Shown here: positions 1 to 8,652 of the stretch, piece after piece
How positions within the stretch are numbered: the stretch's first letter is position 1
Layout of the letters: each line of letters begins with the position of its first letter
From: Sphingobium soli
Lineage (GTDB): Bacteria > Pseudomonadota > Alphaproteobacteria > Sphingomonadales > Sphingomonadaceae
Assembly: GCF_020782245.1 (NCBI RefSeq)
Contig: NZ_JAJGNP010000003.1
Coordinates: 62,001-126,000, forward strand
Length of the DNA stretch: 64,000 bases
Reading direction: 5' to 3'
Notes under the pieces: model-generated
Databases searched by the model: none
Seen by the model: only the letters and a program-made list of their open reading frames with translations
What the model was told of the DNA's origin: nothing
Program-made: the position numbers and the translations under genes

Positions 1-983
1 CCGCCCTGCGCATGACGCCGACGGCGCACCCGCTGCCTGCCGACCCAATGTTGGAAAGTCAGGTTGCCGGTCTGCGCTTTCCCAATCCCGTTGGCCTTGC
101 CGCGGGCTATGACAAAGACGGACGGGTCGCGCACAAGATGCACAGCCTGGGCTTTGGCTTTGCAGAATTGGGCACGCTTACGCCGCTGGCTCAGCCGGGC
201 AATCCTCAGCCCCGCCTGTTCCGCCTTGTCGAGGACCGGGCCGTCATCAATCGGTTCGGCTTCAACAATGGCGGCCAGGGCGCAGCGGCCGACCGAATCG
301 CCCGCTATCGCCGGCCCAAGGGCGAAGGTCCGGTGATCGGCATCAATATCGGCGCGAACAAGGACGCGACGGCGGCGGACCGGGGGATTGCCGATTATGT
401 CACGGGCGTCACCTGCATGATGCCGCTCGCCGATTATCTGACGGTCAATATCTCCTCGCCCAATACGCCGGGACTGCGGGCGCTTCAGGACCGCGCGGCG
501 CTCGATGATCTGCTGGGGGCGGTGATGGCGGCGCGCGGCGTGGGCCGGACGCCCATTTTCCTTAAAGTGGCGCCCGATCTGACGCCCGCGGACATGGAGG
601 ACATTGCCGCTGCCTGCACCGATCACGCGATAGACGCGCTCATCGTGTCCAACACCACCACCAGCCGGCCACCGCTGCGGTCCGTTTATGCAACGGAGGC
701 CGGTGGCCTGTCGGGCGCGCCGCTCAACGACCTGTCATTGACGCGGCTGCGCGATTTCCGGCGGCTTCTGGGCGATCGGCTACCGCTGATCGGCGTGGGG
801 GGCATCGCAAGCGCGGAGCACGCCTATGACCGAATCCGCGCCGGCGCATCGCTGGTGCAGATCTACAGCGCGCTTGTCTATGAAGGCCCCTGGCTGGCGC
901 GGCGCATCAATGCCGGGCTGAAGGCGCTGATGATGCGCGACGGGGTGCGCACCATCGCCGAATTGGTGGGAAGAGACGCCTGA
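1..983 (+). CDS. pyrD: Dihydroorotate dehydrogenase (quinone), 5' end missing
   Basis: Class 2 dihydroorotate dehydrogenase, the membrane-associated flavoprotein that oxidises dihydroorotate to orotate in pyrimidine synthesis and passes electrons to ubiquinone. Seen: FMN/substrate motifs NPVGLAAGYDKDG, NRFGFNNGG, VNISSPNTPGLR, SNTTT and the C-terminal GVGGI...ASLVQIYSALVYEGP. An ATG lies at base 12, but the frame is open to the window edge (Ala-Leu-Arg before it), and the usual N-terminal helices that bind the membrane are absent, so the true start lies upstream of the window. A 62-base gap separates it from ggt, which is on the same strand. Confidence 0.95.
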   Translation, partial: ALRMTPTAHPLPADPMLESQVAGLRFPNPVGLAAGYDKDGRVAHKMHSLGFGFAELGTLTPLAQPGNPQPRLFRLVEDRAVINRFGFNNGGQGAAADRIARYRRPKGEGPVIGINIGANKDATAADRGIADYVTGVTCMMPLADYLTVNISSPNTPGLRALQDRAALDDLLGAVMAARGVGRTPIFLKVAPDLTPADMEDIAAACTDHAIDALIVSNTTTSRPPLRSVYATEAGGLSGAPLNDLSLTRLRDFRRLLGDRLPLIGVGGIASAEHAYDRIRAGASLVQIYSALVYEGPWLARRINAGLKALMMRDGVRTIAELVGRDA

Positions 984-1054
984 TCCGTTCAACGGAGCAT
1001 GATGACGCTATCGAAAAGGTTGCGGCATGTCGCAGAGCGCTTAGGGTGCCGGTC

Positions 1055-2764
1055 ATGACGTTCCGCCTCTCGGCCGCACTGGCCCCGCTCGCCCTTCTTA
1101 CCACCACCATAGCGGTTCCCGCGCCGCTGCTGGCCCGCACACCGGTCGCGCTCAACGCCACCGTTTCGGCGGCCGACCCGCGCGCGGCTCAGGCCGGGCA
1201 AGAGATATTGCGCCAGGGCGGCAGCGCCACCGACGCCGCGATCGCGATGATGCTGACGCTGGGCGTTGTCGAACCCCATAATAGCGGCATCGGCGGCGGC
1301 GGCTTCCTGATGCATCATGATGGCGGCACCGGCCTGCTGGAATCGATCGACGGGCGCGAAACCGCGCCGGCCGCCGCGCGGCCCGACCGCTTCCTTGGCC
1401 CTGATGGCAAACCCCTGCCCTTCATCCAGGCCTGGCCGGGTGGCTATTCGGTCGGGGTGCCCGGCAATCTGCGGCTGGCATGGGAAGCGCATCGCAAATG
1501 GGGCAAGCTGCCCTGGGCCGACCTGTTCCAGCCGGCGATCAAATTGGCGCAGAATGGGTTTGAACTGGGGGAGCGCACAGCGACCGCGCTCAACCGGTTG
1601 AAGGATATCTGGAAGGATTTTCCCGAAATCCAGTCCTATTTCTGGGTTGATGGCGCGCCGCCGCCGGTAGGCACGCTGCTCAAGAACCCGCCGCTCGCCG
1701 CGCTCTACAAGCGGGTAGCTGTGGAAGGGCCGGACGCCTTTTACCTGGGCGAAAACGCGCAGGCCATCGCCAGGGCGGTGACGGACGCGCCCAAAAATCC
1801 GGTGCCGATGACGACCGCAGATCTGGCCGGCTATACCGCCAAAATGCGCAAACCCGTGTGCGGCAAATATCGCGCCTATACCGTGTGCGGCATGGGTCCG
1901 GCATCAGCCGGCGGCGTGACCGTTCTCGAAATATTGGGCATGGTCGAACGCTTCCCGCTGGGCCAATGGGGCAAGGATGATCCACGCAGCTGGCATGTGA
2001 TCGGCGAAGCGATGCAGCTGGCCTATGCCGATCGCGATACCTGGCTGGGCGATCCCGATTTCGTGTCGGTGCCGGTCGCCGGCATGATCGACCCCGCTTA
2101 TTTGAAGCGCCGGTCCGCCATGATCCGGCTGGATCGGTCGTTGCGCACATATGAACCGGGCACACCGCCCGGAGCGCAGCCGCGCACCGCGGCAGGGCCG
2201 CAGCCCGAGGCCGGCACCAGCCATTTCGTGGCAGTGGACCGCAATGGCGATGTCGCCAGCTGGACCTCCACCATCGAAAGTTTTTTTGGCAGCCAGCTGG
2301 TCGCCAATGGCGTGATCCTCAACAATGAACTTACCGATTTCAGCTTTGCGCCGGAAAAGGACGGGAAGCTGGTCGCCAACCGCGTCGAGCCTGGCAAGCG
2401 ACCGCTGTCCTCCATGTCGCCGACCATCGTGTACGATGACAAAGGCGTGCCGATTTTCACCGTGGGCGCAGCCGGCGGGCGGACCATCATCATGCAGGTG
2501 GCCAAGGCGCTGATCGCGCATTTCGACTGGGGGCTGTCAGCGCAGGACTCGATCGCGCATGGCCTTATTTATTATAACAAGGACGGTCTGGTGCTGGAGC
2601 AGGGCACATCGCTAGAGGCCATGAAGGCGCCGCTCGAGAAGCTGGGCCATCATGTGACGCTGAGCCCGCTCGGCCTCAAGGCCAATGCCGCCGAACGCAC
2701 CGCCGATGGCCATTGGGTCGGCGCGGCAGACCCCCGCAGTCCGGGCGTATCTTTGCAGGAATGA
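1055..2764 (+). CDS. ggt: Gamma-glutamyltranspeptidase / glutathione hydrolase precursor
   Basis: Periplasmic N-terminal-nucleophile hydrolase that cleaves the gamma-glutamyl bond of glutathione and related peptides. The protein (569 aa) starts with a signal peptide (hydrophobic run ending near APLLA), followed by the N-terminal ALNATVSAADPRAAQAG region, the GGIGGGGFLM-type glycine stretch (residues about 75-85), and the autocleavage/catalytic threonine in GTSHFVAVD (Thr388 from this start). The conserved PLSSMSPTIV and GAAGG motifs follow. A GTG at 1046 is in frame, but the AGG at 1043-1046 is well spaced (8 nt) only for the ATG at 1055. It is convergent with the OmpA-like gene downstream, with a hairpin between them. 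Confidence 0.93.
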   Translation: MTFRLSAALAPLALLTTTIAVPAPLLARTPVALNATVSAADPRAAQAGQEILRQGGSATDAAIAMMLTLGVVEPHNSGIGGGGFLMHHDGGTGLLESIDGRETAPAAARPDRFLGPDGKPLPFIQAWPGGYSVGVPGNLRLAWEAHRKWGKLPWADLFQPAIKLAQNGFELGERTATALNRLKDIWKDFPEIQSYFWVDGAPPPVGTLLKNPPLAALYKRVAVEGPDAFYLGENAQAIARAVTDAPKNPVPMTTADLAGYTAKMRKPVCGKYRAYTVCGMGPASAGGVTVLEILGMVERFPLGQWGKDDPRSWHVIGEAMQLAYADRDTWLGDPDFVSVPVAGMIDPAYLKRRSAMIRLDRSLRTYEPGTPPGAQPRTAAGPQPEAGTSHFVAVDRNGDVASWTSTIESFFGSQLVANGVILNNELTDFSFAPEKDGKLVANRVEPGKRPLSSMSPTIVYDDKGVPIFTVGAAGGRTIIMQVAKALIAHFDWGLSAQDSIAHGLIYYNKDGLVLEQGTSLEAMKAPLEKLGHHVTLSPLGLKANAAERTADGHWVGAADPRSPGVSLQE

Positions 2765-2811
2765 AGGGATAAGGTCTGCCACTGCGACCTATCCGATAGG
2801 CCTTCCAAATA

Positions 2812-2845
2812 GCTGCGCCCGATCCGCGAGCGGACCGGGTGCAGC
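2812..2845. terminator. Hairpin between convergent ggt and OmpA-like genes
   Basis: An imperfect stem of about 14 bp (GCTGCGCCCG pairing with CGGGTGCAGC, continued by TCCG/CGGA with a CGAG loop) sits in the 104-bp gap between two convergent genes. There is no long T run, so it may be a bidirectional 3'-end structure rather than a strong intrinsic terminator. Confidence 0.5.
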
Positions 2846-2868
2846 CATGTTCATAAAAGCCAGACGGA

Positions 2869-3549
2869 TCAGTTACGAACGTCGGCTTCCGTAACCGGCG
2901 CGATCTTTATTTCGACGCGGCGATTGGCGGCCTTGCCCTCCTCAGTTGCGTTGGACGCTATGGGCTGCGTTTCACCAAAGCCGCGCGTGCCGATACGCGC
3001 CGACTGGACGCCCCGGCCGACCAGGTAATTGGCGACTGCCTGCGCACGCCGTTCCGACAAGGTCTGATTATAGGCGTCCGACCCATCGCTGTCGGTATGC
3101 CCATATACGTCGATATAAGTCTTGGGATATTGGGCCAGGACGCTGGCGACATCATTCAACGTCGGCTGGAACTGCGGCTGCACGTCGGCGCGGTCATAGC
3201 CGAAGGTAATGCCCGACGGCATGCGCAGCAGCAGATTGTCGCCGTCACGGATCACATCGACGCCGGTGCCGGCCGTTTCCTCACGCAGCTTGCGCTCCTG
3301 CGCGTCCATATAGGCGCCAATACCCGCGCCCGCGACAGCGCCGATGCCTGCACCCAGAATCTTTTCGGTGCGATCATTGCGGCCGCCGACCAGATCGCCC
3401 AGCAGATAGCCGCCCAGCGCGCCGCCGATGCCGCCAATCGCCGCCTTGGAAATCGACCGCTGACCGGTGTTCGGATCGGTCGTGCAGGCGGTGGTTGCCA
3501 ACATGGCGGCCAGACCCGCCGCGCCCATGATGCGATGAGAAATCCTCAT
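2869..3549 (-). CDS. OmpA-family lipoprotein with glycine-zipper segment
   Basis: Predicted outer-membrane lipoprotein that anchors to peptidoglycan. The 226-aa product has a signal sequence with a lipobox-like end (ATTAC, Cys22; Thr rather than Leu at -3 is slightly atypical). A glycine-zipper segment follows (GGIGGALGGYLLGDLVGG, residues about 36-55, then GAGIGAVAGAGIGAY), and the C-terminal OmpA domain has the peptidoglycan-binding pattern DVYGHTDSDGSDAYNQTLSERRA and NRRVEI. The frame extends upstream to 3630, but the signal peptide begins at the ATG at 3549, which is preceded by AAGGGAACGG. Same architecture as YiaD/Pal-like proteins. Confidence 0.9.
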   Translation of the reverse strand: MRISHRIMGAAGLAAMLATTACTTDPNTGQRSISKAAIGGIGGALGGYLLGDLVGGRNDRTEKILGAGIGAVAGAGIGAYMDAQERKLREETAGTGVDVIRDGDNLLLRMPSGITFGYDRADVQPQFQPTLNDVASVLAQYPKTYIDVYGHTDSDGSDAYNQTLSERRAQAVANYLVGRGVQSARIGTRGFGETQPIASNATEEGKAANRRVEIKIAPVTEADVRN

Positions 3550-3660
3550 AATATCCGTTCCCTTGTCTTTATCCGCCCGCAAAAGGAGCGCATGGCCCCC
3601 CAAATGGCCAAGCCTCGATCTTTGTTCCACAGCCGAACTGAACTACCGATGATGCTGATG

Positions 3661-3689
3661 TTGTGAAATTGAAAGAATAGGCGCTATAG
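3661..3689 (+). promoter_or_regulatory. Probable sigma-70 promoter of the CorC/HlyC-type gene
   Basis: TTGTGA (3661-3666), 17-bp spacer, CTATAG (3684-3689). Predicted transcription start near 3696, only about 10 nt before the ATG at 3706, so the mRNA would be nearly leaderless; no clear Shine-Dalgarno is seen between them. Confidence 0.5.
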
Positions 3690-3705
3690 GGGGCAACTGA
3701 CCACC

Positions 3706-5025
3706 ATGGCCACGATCCCCTCCCCAACTCCGACGCCCTTTCCTTGGGTCGACATCGTCATCATCCTGGCGCTGGTTGCGCTCAATGGCGTCTTCGCCAT
3801 GTCCGAGCTTGCGATCGTATCGGCGCGGCGGCCCCGGCTGCAGGCGATGGAAAAGGCGGGGCGCCGGGGTGCCAGGGTCGCGCTCGACTTGGCGGCTGAT
3901 CCTGGCCGCTTCCTGTCGACCGTACAGATCGGCATCACGCTGATCGGAATCGTCGCAGGTGCCTATTCAGGCGCGAGCTTGGGCGGTCCCGTTGGCCAGC
4001 GACTGGAGGCTCTGGGCCTGGCTCCTAATATCGCAGCCACAGCCGGCTTTTCGCTCGTTATTGGCCTTACGACCTATGCCTCGCTGATCGTGGGCGAACT
4101 GGTGCCCAAACAGTTTGCGCTGCGCGCGCCGGAGACGATTGCCCTGCTGGTCGCGACGCCAATGTTGTGGCTGGCTAGGCTGACCGCGCCGCTGGTCTGG
4201 ATATTGGATGGATCGAGCGCGCTGATCTTCAAGCTGTTGCGCATGGATCGCGAATCCGAAAATCACGTCACAGCTGAAGAATTGCACCTGATCGTTGCGG
4301 AAGCCAGCCGGTCAGGCGTGATCGAGGAAAGCGAACGCGCGATTATTTCGGGCGTGGTGCGCCTGGCCGATCGGCCAGTGCGCGAGGTGATGACCCAGCG
4401 TATGGATGTCGACTGGATCGACCTGAATGCCGACGAGGAAACGATTCGCGCCCGGCTGCTGGCGACGTCCCATACCCGTCTGCCGGTCGGGCGCGGGTCG
4501 GTCGAGGATATTGTCGGCGTCGTCCAGGCGCGCGACATCATGACTGCCCTGTTTCGGGGGGAAGCGTTGACGCTCGACATATTAATGCGCCGGGCGGAGA
4601 TCGTACCCGATCAGGTCGATGCCATGGACGCGCTGGAAGTGCTGCGCCGGTCGGATGTGCCGATGGTGATGGTGCATGATGAATATGGTCATTTCGAAGG
4701 CATTGTGACGCCGGCCGACCTTATGTCCGCGATCGCGGGGCATTTCGCGTCGGACCGCGACGCCTTTGACGAGCCGGACTTGGTGGAGCGGGAGGACGGC
4801 AGCCTGCTGGTGTCGGGCCAGATGCCGATCGACCAACTGGCAGACCGGATCGACATCAGCCTGTCGGAAGACCGTGATTATGCGACGGTGGCCGGCCACG
4901 CGCTCTGGCTGATGCGGCGCCTGCCCGAGGTAGGCGATTTCGTGGATGACCAGGGATGGCGTTTCGAGATTGTGGACATGGACGGGCGCAAGATCGACAA
5001 GCTGCTGGTGGCGGCATTGCCCTGA
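3706..5025 (+). CDS. Hemolysin/CorC-family protein (DUF21, CBS pair, CorC_HlyC domain)
   Basis: Inner-membrane protein of the CNNM/CorC/TlyC family (439 aa), members of which are linked to magnesium or cobalt efflux. The N-terminal third carries the DUF21 membrane region (segments about 14-32, 65-85, 105-125, 135-160). The acidic linker VTAEELHLIVAEASRSGVIE and two CBS modules follow (residues about 215-335, with PVREVMTQRMDV and PMVMVHDEYGHFEGIVTPADL), then the C-terminal CorC_HlyC domain (EREDGSLLVSGQMPIDQL). A plausible promoter lies just upstream. The glycerate-kinase-like gene starts 33 bp downstream and may be cotranscribed. The transported ion cannot be told from sequence. Confidence 0.9.
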   Translation: MATIPSPTPTPFPWVDIVIILALVALNGVFAMSELAIVSARRPRLQAMEKAGRRGARVALDLAADPGRFLSTVQIGITLIGIVAGAYSGASLGGPVGQRLEALGLAPNIAATAGFSLVIGLTTYASLIVGELVPKQFALRAPETIALLVATPMLWLARLTAPLVWILDGSSALIFKLLRMDRESENHVTAEELHLIVAEASRSGVIEESERAIISGVVRLADRPVREVMTQRMDVDWIDLNADEETIRARLLATSHTRLPVGRGSVEDIVGVVQARDIMTALFRGEALTLDILMRRAEIVPDQVDAMDALEVLRRSDVPMVMVHDEYGHFEGIVTPADLMSAIAGHFASDRDAFDEPDLVEREDGSLLVSGQMPIDQLADRIDISLSEDRDYATVAGHALWLMRRLPEVGDFVDDQGWRFEIVDMDGRKIDKLLVAALP

Positions 5026-5058
5026 GCGGCTGAGGCCGATGAACAGGAAGGTGGGCGG

Positions 5059-5901
5059 TTGAACGCCATCGACATCGCCACGGCAATGATCGCGCGGACC
5101 CTGGCGCAGGTGTTCGATCCGCTGATGATCGTGGGGATCGCCGGCGCGCAGGGCAGCGGGAAGTCCACCCTTGCCGCAGCCATCAAGACACGCATGAACA
5201 ACGCGCATGTGCCGACCGCGCTGCTGTCCATCGACGACCTGTATCTCACCAAGGCCGAGCGGACCGCGCTGGCGCGAGATGTGCATCCGTTGCTGCGCAC
5301 GCGGGGGGTGCCGGGCACGCATGACATTGGCCTTGGCGTTGAGGTTATCTCGGCTCTTGAACGCGGCGTGGCTGCGGCGCTCCCGCGCTTCGACAAGGGC
5401 AGCGATGACCGCCTGCCGCAGGCGCAATGGGATCACGCCCCGACAGGCACGCGCCTTTTGCTATTGGAGGGGTGGTGCGTCGGCGCCCGGGCGCAGTCGA
5501 TTGACGCTTTGGAAGCGCCGATCAACACCTTGGAGCGCGACGAGGATGCGTACGGACACTGGCGTCACTTCGTCAACACGACATTGGCAGGACCCTATCA
5601 ACGGTTGTTTGACCGGATCGATTGCCTTGTCTTTCTGGCCGCGCCCGATTTTTCGGTCGTTCATCGATGGCGCAGCGAACAGGAAGAACCCCTGCGCGCG
5701 GCCGGCAAAGGGATGGACGACGCTGCCCTGTCCCGCTTCCTTCAGCATTATGAACGGATCACGCGCCACATGCTCGACCATATGCCGGCGCAGGCCGACT
5801 TGCTGATTGAACTGGACGCGGCGCGGGCGGTTGTAAAGGCGCGGGGAAAGGCTGCTACCAGCCCAGTTCCGTGGCATGATCCGGGTCAGCCAGCGCGGTA
5901 A
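5059..5901 (+). CDS. D-glycerate 3-kinase-like P-loop kinase
   Basis: A 280-aa P-loop NTPase of the GLYK/YggC family, related to uridine kinase and phosphoribulokinase; family members phosphorylate D-glycerate to 3-phosphoglycerate. Seen: Walker A GAQGSGKST (residues 29-37), the substrate-site motif SIDDLYLT, HPLLRTRGVPGTHD, and the LLLEGWCVG strand. The start codon is TTG; it is preceded by CAGGAAGGTGGG, and no ATG or GTG lies in frame at the right place. Its 3' end overlaps the convergent mmcB gene by 47 bp. The substrate is inferred from family only. Confidence 0.8.
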   Translation: MNAIDIATAMIARTLAQVFDPLMIVGIAGAQGSGKSTLAAAIKTRMNNAHVPTALLSIDDLYLTKAERTALARDVHPLLRTRGVPGTHDIGLGVEVISALERGVAAALPRFDKGSDDRLPQAQWDHAPTGTRLLLLEGWCVGARAQSIDALEAPINTLERDEDAYGHWRHFVNTTLAGPYQRLFDRIDCLVFLAAPDFSVVHRWRSEQEEPLRAAGKGMDDAALSRFLQHYERITRHMLDHMPAQADLLIELDAARAVVKARGKAATSPVPWHDPGQPAR

Positions 5902-6349
5902 GACGGCGGGCCGCACGACGGGCAAAGCGCAGGGTTTCCGCCTTGCGCCGGGCGGCGGCAAGGGGTTCGACCGGCGCAGGGCGTACCAGTTCGGCGTCAT
6001 ATTGGTCGGCGACGATCAGTCCCGTGCGCCCCGGCCAGAGCGATTCGCCTTCAAATGGGCTAAGGTCGAAACCTGCTGGCACAGCCCAGTAGAAACGATC
6101 ACAATAGTCGAAATAATCGGGCCATTTCATGTCGCCCAGCAAATCGGCGCGGCTGCATTTGATTTCAACGATGGTCAGTCGCCCGGCGCTGTCGATCGCC
6201 ATGATATCGGCACGCCGGCCATTGGGCAGCGGCACTTCCAGGATGCCGCTCATGTCATGCCGAAAAAAGAGACGCAACGTCCCGCGCGCGACCGCCATGG
6301 CCGTGCCGTCGGTAAGCGCGGAGCAGCCGTCTTGTGCAATGCTATTCAT
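5855..6349 (-). CDS. mmcB: MmcB-family DNA repair protein (PD-(D/E)XK nuclease-like)
   Basis: Small (164 aa) protein of the MmcB family, found almost only in alphaproteobacteria and tied to DNA-damage responses. It shows a restriction-endonuclease-like core: RADIMAID (Asp48), then the strand TIVEIK (Glu62, Lys64), and the following KWPDYFDYCDRFYWAVP stretch typical of nuclease folds that handle DNA lesions. The start is the ATG at 6349; a TTG two codons upstream is possible. The 3' end overlaps the convergent kinase gene by 47 bp. Biochemical activity is inferred. Confidence 0.8.
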   Translation of the reverse strand: MNSIAQDGCSALTDGTAMAVARGTLRLFFRHDMSGILEVPLPNGRRADIMAIDSAGRLTIVEIKCSRADLLGDMKWPDYFDYCDRFYWAVPAGFDLSPFEGESLWPGRTGLIVADQYDAELVRPAPVEPLAAARRKAETLRFARRAARRLTALADPDHATELGW

Positions 6350-6375
6350 GCCCAACCATTAGAACAATATAGGAA

Positions 6376-6410
6376 CAAAAGAAAAGCCGATTCGGGCAGT
6401 CCGAACCGGC
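6376..6410 (-). terminator. Intrinsic terminator of the SleB-type hydrolase gene
   Basis: On the minus strand, a 10-bp stem with one mismatch (GCCGGTTCGG / CCGAATCGGC, plus positions 6386-6410) with a 5-nt loop is followed by TTTTCTTTTGT. It lies 35 bp beyond the stop codon of the wall hydrolase. Confidence 0.75.
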
Positions 6411-6444
6411 TCAGTCTTTTGTCTTGTCCGCAAATCCGGCGGGA

Positions 6445-7098
6445 TCAGCGGTAGAAGATATGATTGTCGATCGAGGCCAATTTGGTTTTGCCCCAGCCCG
6501 GCGAAACCCGGCGGGCGTGGAAGAAGAGCGCACCTTCAGCCCGACTGTCCCAGCTGTCCTCCATCGCGATTTGCGCAATGGCGACGGCCTGGCGCCAGCT
6601 GCGGCTTTCCATGCGGATCGGCGGCATCGACCCGCGGCGCACGAAGCTGAACTGGCTGGGCTGATAGATGACGCCGCACAGGCTGTCAGCGAAACGACCG
6701 GACTTGGCGCGGTTGATGATCACGCGCGCGACGGCCAGCTGGCCTTCCAGGCTTTCGCCCTTGGATTCGAAATAGACCGCTCCGGCCAGGCATTGCATGT
6801 CGCCGTCCAGCTCCTCGGGTGCGCCTTGGGCGTCGACCAGAGCAGCGAGGCTGGTTGCCGAAAAATCGGAGTCGGAAGAAGAAGAGGAACCGGCCACATG
6901 GTCGGAATCCAGCGGCTGCGCGGTTTCGCGCGGAGCGGCAAAGACGACCGCAGGCTGCGTGGCAGCGTGTACAGTGTTTGGCAAGGACGTCACCGAGGCG
7001 ATGGATTCGCCAGCGATCGACATTTCAGAAGCGGACATGGCGGCGGCCGCGGACAAGGCAAAGGCTGCGACGATCGCAGCTCTCAAACGAAAACTCAT
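6445..7098 (-). CDS. Cell wall hydrolase, SleB/CwlJ (Hydrolase_2) family
   Basis: Secreted 217-aa protein with a cleavable signal peptide (AAIVAAFALSAAAAMSASE) and a low-complexity serine-rich linker (SSSSDSDFSATS). The C-terminal SleB-type catalytic domain (residues about 115-217) shows CLAGAVYFESKGESLEGQLA, VARVIINRAKSGRFADSLCG and a GALFFHARRVSPGW end. Family members cleave peptidoglycan (lytic transglycosylase/amidase-type roles); in non-sporing alphaproteobacteria they are taken as general wall remodelling enzymes. Single gene with its own terminator. Confidence 0.88.
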   Translation of the reverse strand: MSFRLRAAIVAAFALSAAAAMSASEMSIAGESIASVTSLPNTVHAATQPAVVFAAPRETAQPLDSDHVAGSSSSSDSDFSATSLAALVDAQGAPEELDGDMQCLAGAVYFESKGESLEGQLAVARVIINRAKSGRFADSLCGVIYQPSQFSFVRRGSMPPIRMESRSWRQAVAIAQIAMEDSWDSRAEGALFFHARRVSPGWGKTKLASIDNHIFYR

Positions 7099-7273
7099 TT
7101 CAGCTCAAAAACAAGCGGTTCTTGGCCGGGGCGTCGTCTATTGTAACCCTATTGTCGCGACGACCGGCCGCCTCCCGTCTGCGTGTTTACCAGACCCGCC
7201 CCCCATGGACGAAACGGCAACCTGCGCAATGGCGTCGCGCGCCTCTGCCCGGACCATGACGGTCTGTCAACGA

Positions 7274-7615
7274 TCAGCAAATTGTTTCAGCGGCGAACCG
7301 TTCCGCTTGCGCGACATCGAGTTCGACTACCCACAGGTCCGGGTCAGACCTGCGGCGGCGCTCGATATAAGCCGATAGCGCTTCGGGCCCTTCCGCCGGG
7401 GCGGGACCACAACGCATTAACGCATATCCGCCATCAAGGTTCGGCACTCGTTCAAAAAGTCCTGTTTCCCGTCCGCGTTCCACCGCCTGGACAAGGATGA
7501 CGCCGCTTATCTCATCGCCTTTGACAAGAATGGTGGCGAATCCGCCCGCCTCCACGACTCGCCGTCGCAGCGCTCCGACCAGCATCGCGCTGGTCAGGCG
7601 GGGATCAGGCGGCAT
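7274..7615 (-). CDS. DUF1491 family protein
   Basis: A 113-aa protein matching the DUF1491 pattern: RLTSAMLVGALRRRVVEAGGFATILVKGDEISGVI, then an acidic C-terminal part with YIERRRRSDPDLWVVELD. No signal peptide or membrane segment. The start codon overlaps the end of the thioesterase gene by 11 bp, so the two are probably translated in a coupled way. Function unknown. Confidence 0.8.
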   Translation of the reverse strand: MPPDPRLTSAMLVGALRRRVVEAGGFATILVKGDEISGVILVQAVERGRETGLFERVPNLDGGYALMRCGPAPAEGPEALSAYIERRRRSDPDLWVVELDVAQAERFAAETIC

Positions 7616-8066
7616 AGCCGGGAAGCGAGGACAAGGGGAATTGCGAGCGCATGAAGGTGCCCGTTCCCCGACCGACCTCTTCTCCGTCCGAACCGATCAG
7701 GCTAGCTTCGGCGACATAGACCCGCCGCTTGCCGCTGATCCAGCGCCCCTCCGCGCGTATCCGTCCCGGCCCGATCGGGCGGGTGAACAGCAGGTTGAAG
7801 GCGGTCGTCAGCAGGAAGCGATCGCTGACCAGACTGTTAGCCGCGTAGAAGGCGGCATCGTCCAGCATCTTGAAATAGACGGTGCCATGCACTGCGCCGG
7901 CCGCGTGGAACTGGCTTTCATCGACATCGAAGTCGATGCGGGACCGGCCTGCTTCTGTGATGACGAGGTCGGATCGGAACAGGCGGTTGATCGGCGCGGA
8001 ACGATAAAGCTGCTCCAGCGCGCGAAAATGCGCGGCTTCCCCGCTCGGACTTTCAGGCTGCGTCAC
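7605..8066 (-). CDS. PaaI/YigI-type hotdog-fold thioesterase
   Basis: A 153-aa acyl-CoA thioesterase-like hotdog protein. Seen: the hotdog helix region FHAAGAVHGTVYFKMLDDAAFYAAN and the strand pattern TAFNLLFTRPIGPGRIRAEGRWISGKRRVYVAEASL. The frame is open upstream to 8147, but that would overlap ptsN by 95 bp. The GTG at 8066 gives the usual family length and a 14-bp overlap; an ATG at 8093 is the other candidate. It lies in a run hpf-ptsN-thioesterase-DUF1491. The substrate is unknown. Confidence 0.75.
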   Translation of the reverse strand: MTQPESPSGEAAHFRALEQLYRSAPINRLFRSDLVITEAGRSRIDFDVDESQFHAAGAVHGTVYFKMLDDAAFYAANSLVSDRFLLTTAFNLLFTRPIGPGRIRAEGRWISGKRRVYVAEASLIGSDGEEVGRGTGTFMRSQFPLSSLPGYAA

Positions 8067-8526
8067 GCGTCCCGCTGCCTGCAAGGAGCGCATAAAGTGC
8101 TTCGGCCGAACTGGCGCCCCGCAGGCGCGCCACATTATGATCGTCACGCAGGTAACGCGACACGCGCGCCAGAGTCTTCAGATGCTCGGCGCCGCTATCC
8201 ACCGGCGAAAGCAGAGCGAAGATGATATCGACCGGCGCCTCGTCCACGGCATCGAACGGCATGGCGGGGTCGGCCAGAATGACCAGAGCGCACATGCGGG
8301 CAAGGCCGGGGATCTTGGCATGCGGAATGGCGACGCCGCCGCCAAATCCCGTCGACCCAAGCCGCTCGCGGTCGAACAGCGCCTCGGCCACGATCGCAGC
8401 ATCGAGGCCATAGGCATCCGCCGCCAGCGCCGCGATTTTCTGAAACAGCTGTTTCTTGCCATTGATCGTGAGCCGCGCGGCCAGCGCGTCGGGCGAGACG
8501 ATATCGTTGAACTGTACCATGACCAT
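8053..8526 (-). CDS. ptsN: PTS IIA-like nitrogen-regulatory protein PtsN
   Basis: EIIA-Ntr, the terminal phosphoacceptor of the nitrogen PTS, which adjusts potassium, nitrogen and stress physiology by protein contacts. The 157-aa sequence shows the phosphorylation site GVAIPHAKIPG (His69), the helix ERLGSTGFGGG and the C-terminal LARVSRYLRDD. It lies downstream of hpf, the typical proteobacterial order, but rpoN is not next to them here. Confidence 0.92.
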   Translation of the reverse strand: MVMVQFNDIVSPDALAARLTINGKKQLFQKIAALAADAYGLDAAIVAEALFDRERLGSTGFGGGVAIPHAKIPGLARMCALVILADPAMPFDAVDEAPVDIIFALLSPVDSGAEHLKTLARVSRYLRDDHNVARLRGASSAEALYALLAGSGTRDAA

Positions 8527-8652
8527 TCCGAACCAGCCGAGCCGCGCTCAGCCAGGGGGAAGATTATGCGCGTATGCTCGGGGACTGTGAAGCCCGGCCC
8601 CATAAGCCGCCCGACCCGGAAGGTCAACAGCAGCGGGGCCGGGCGCAAGGGG

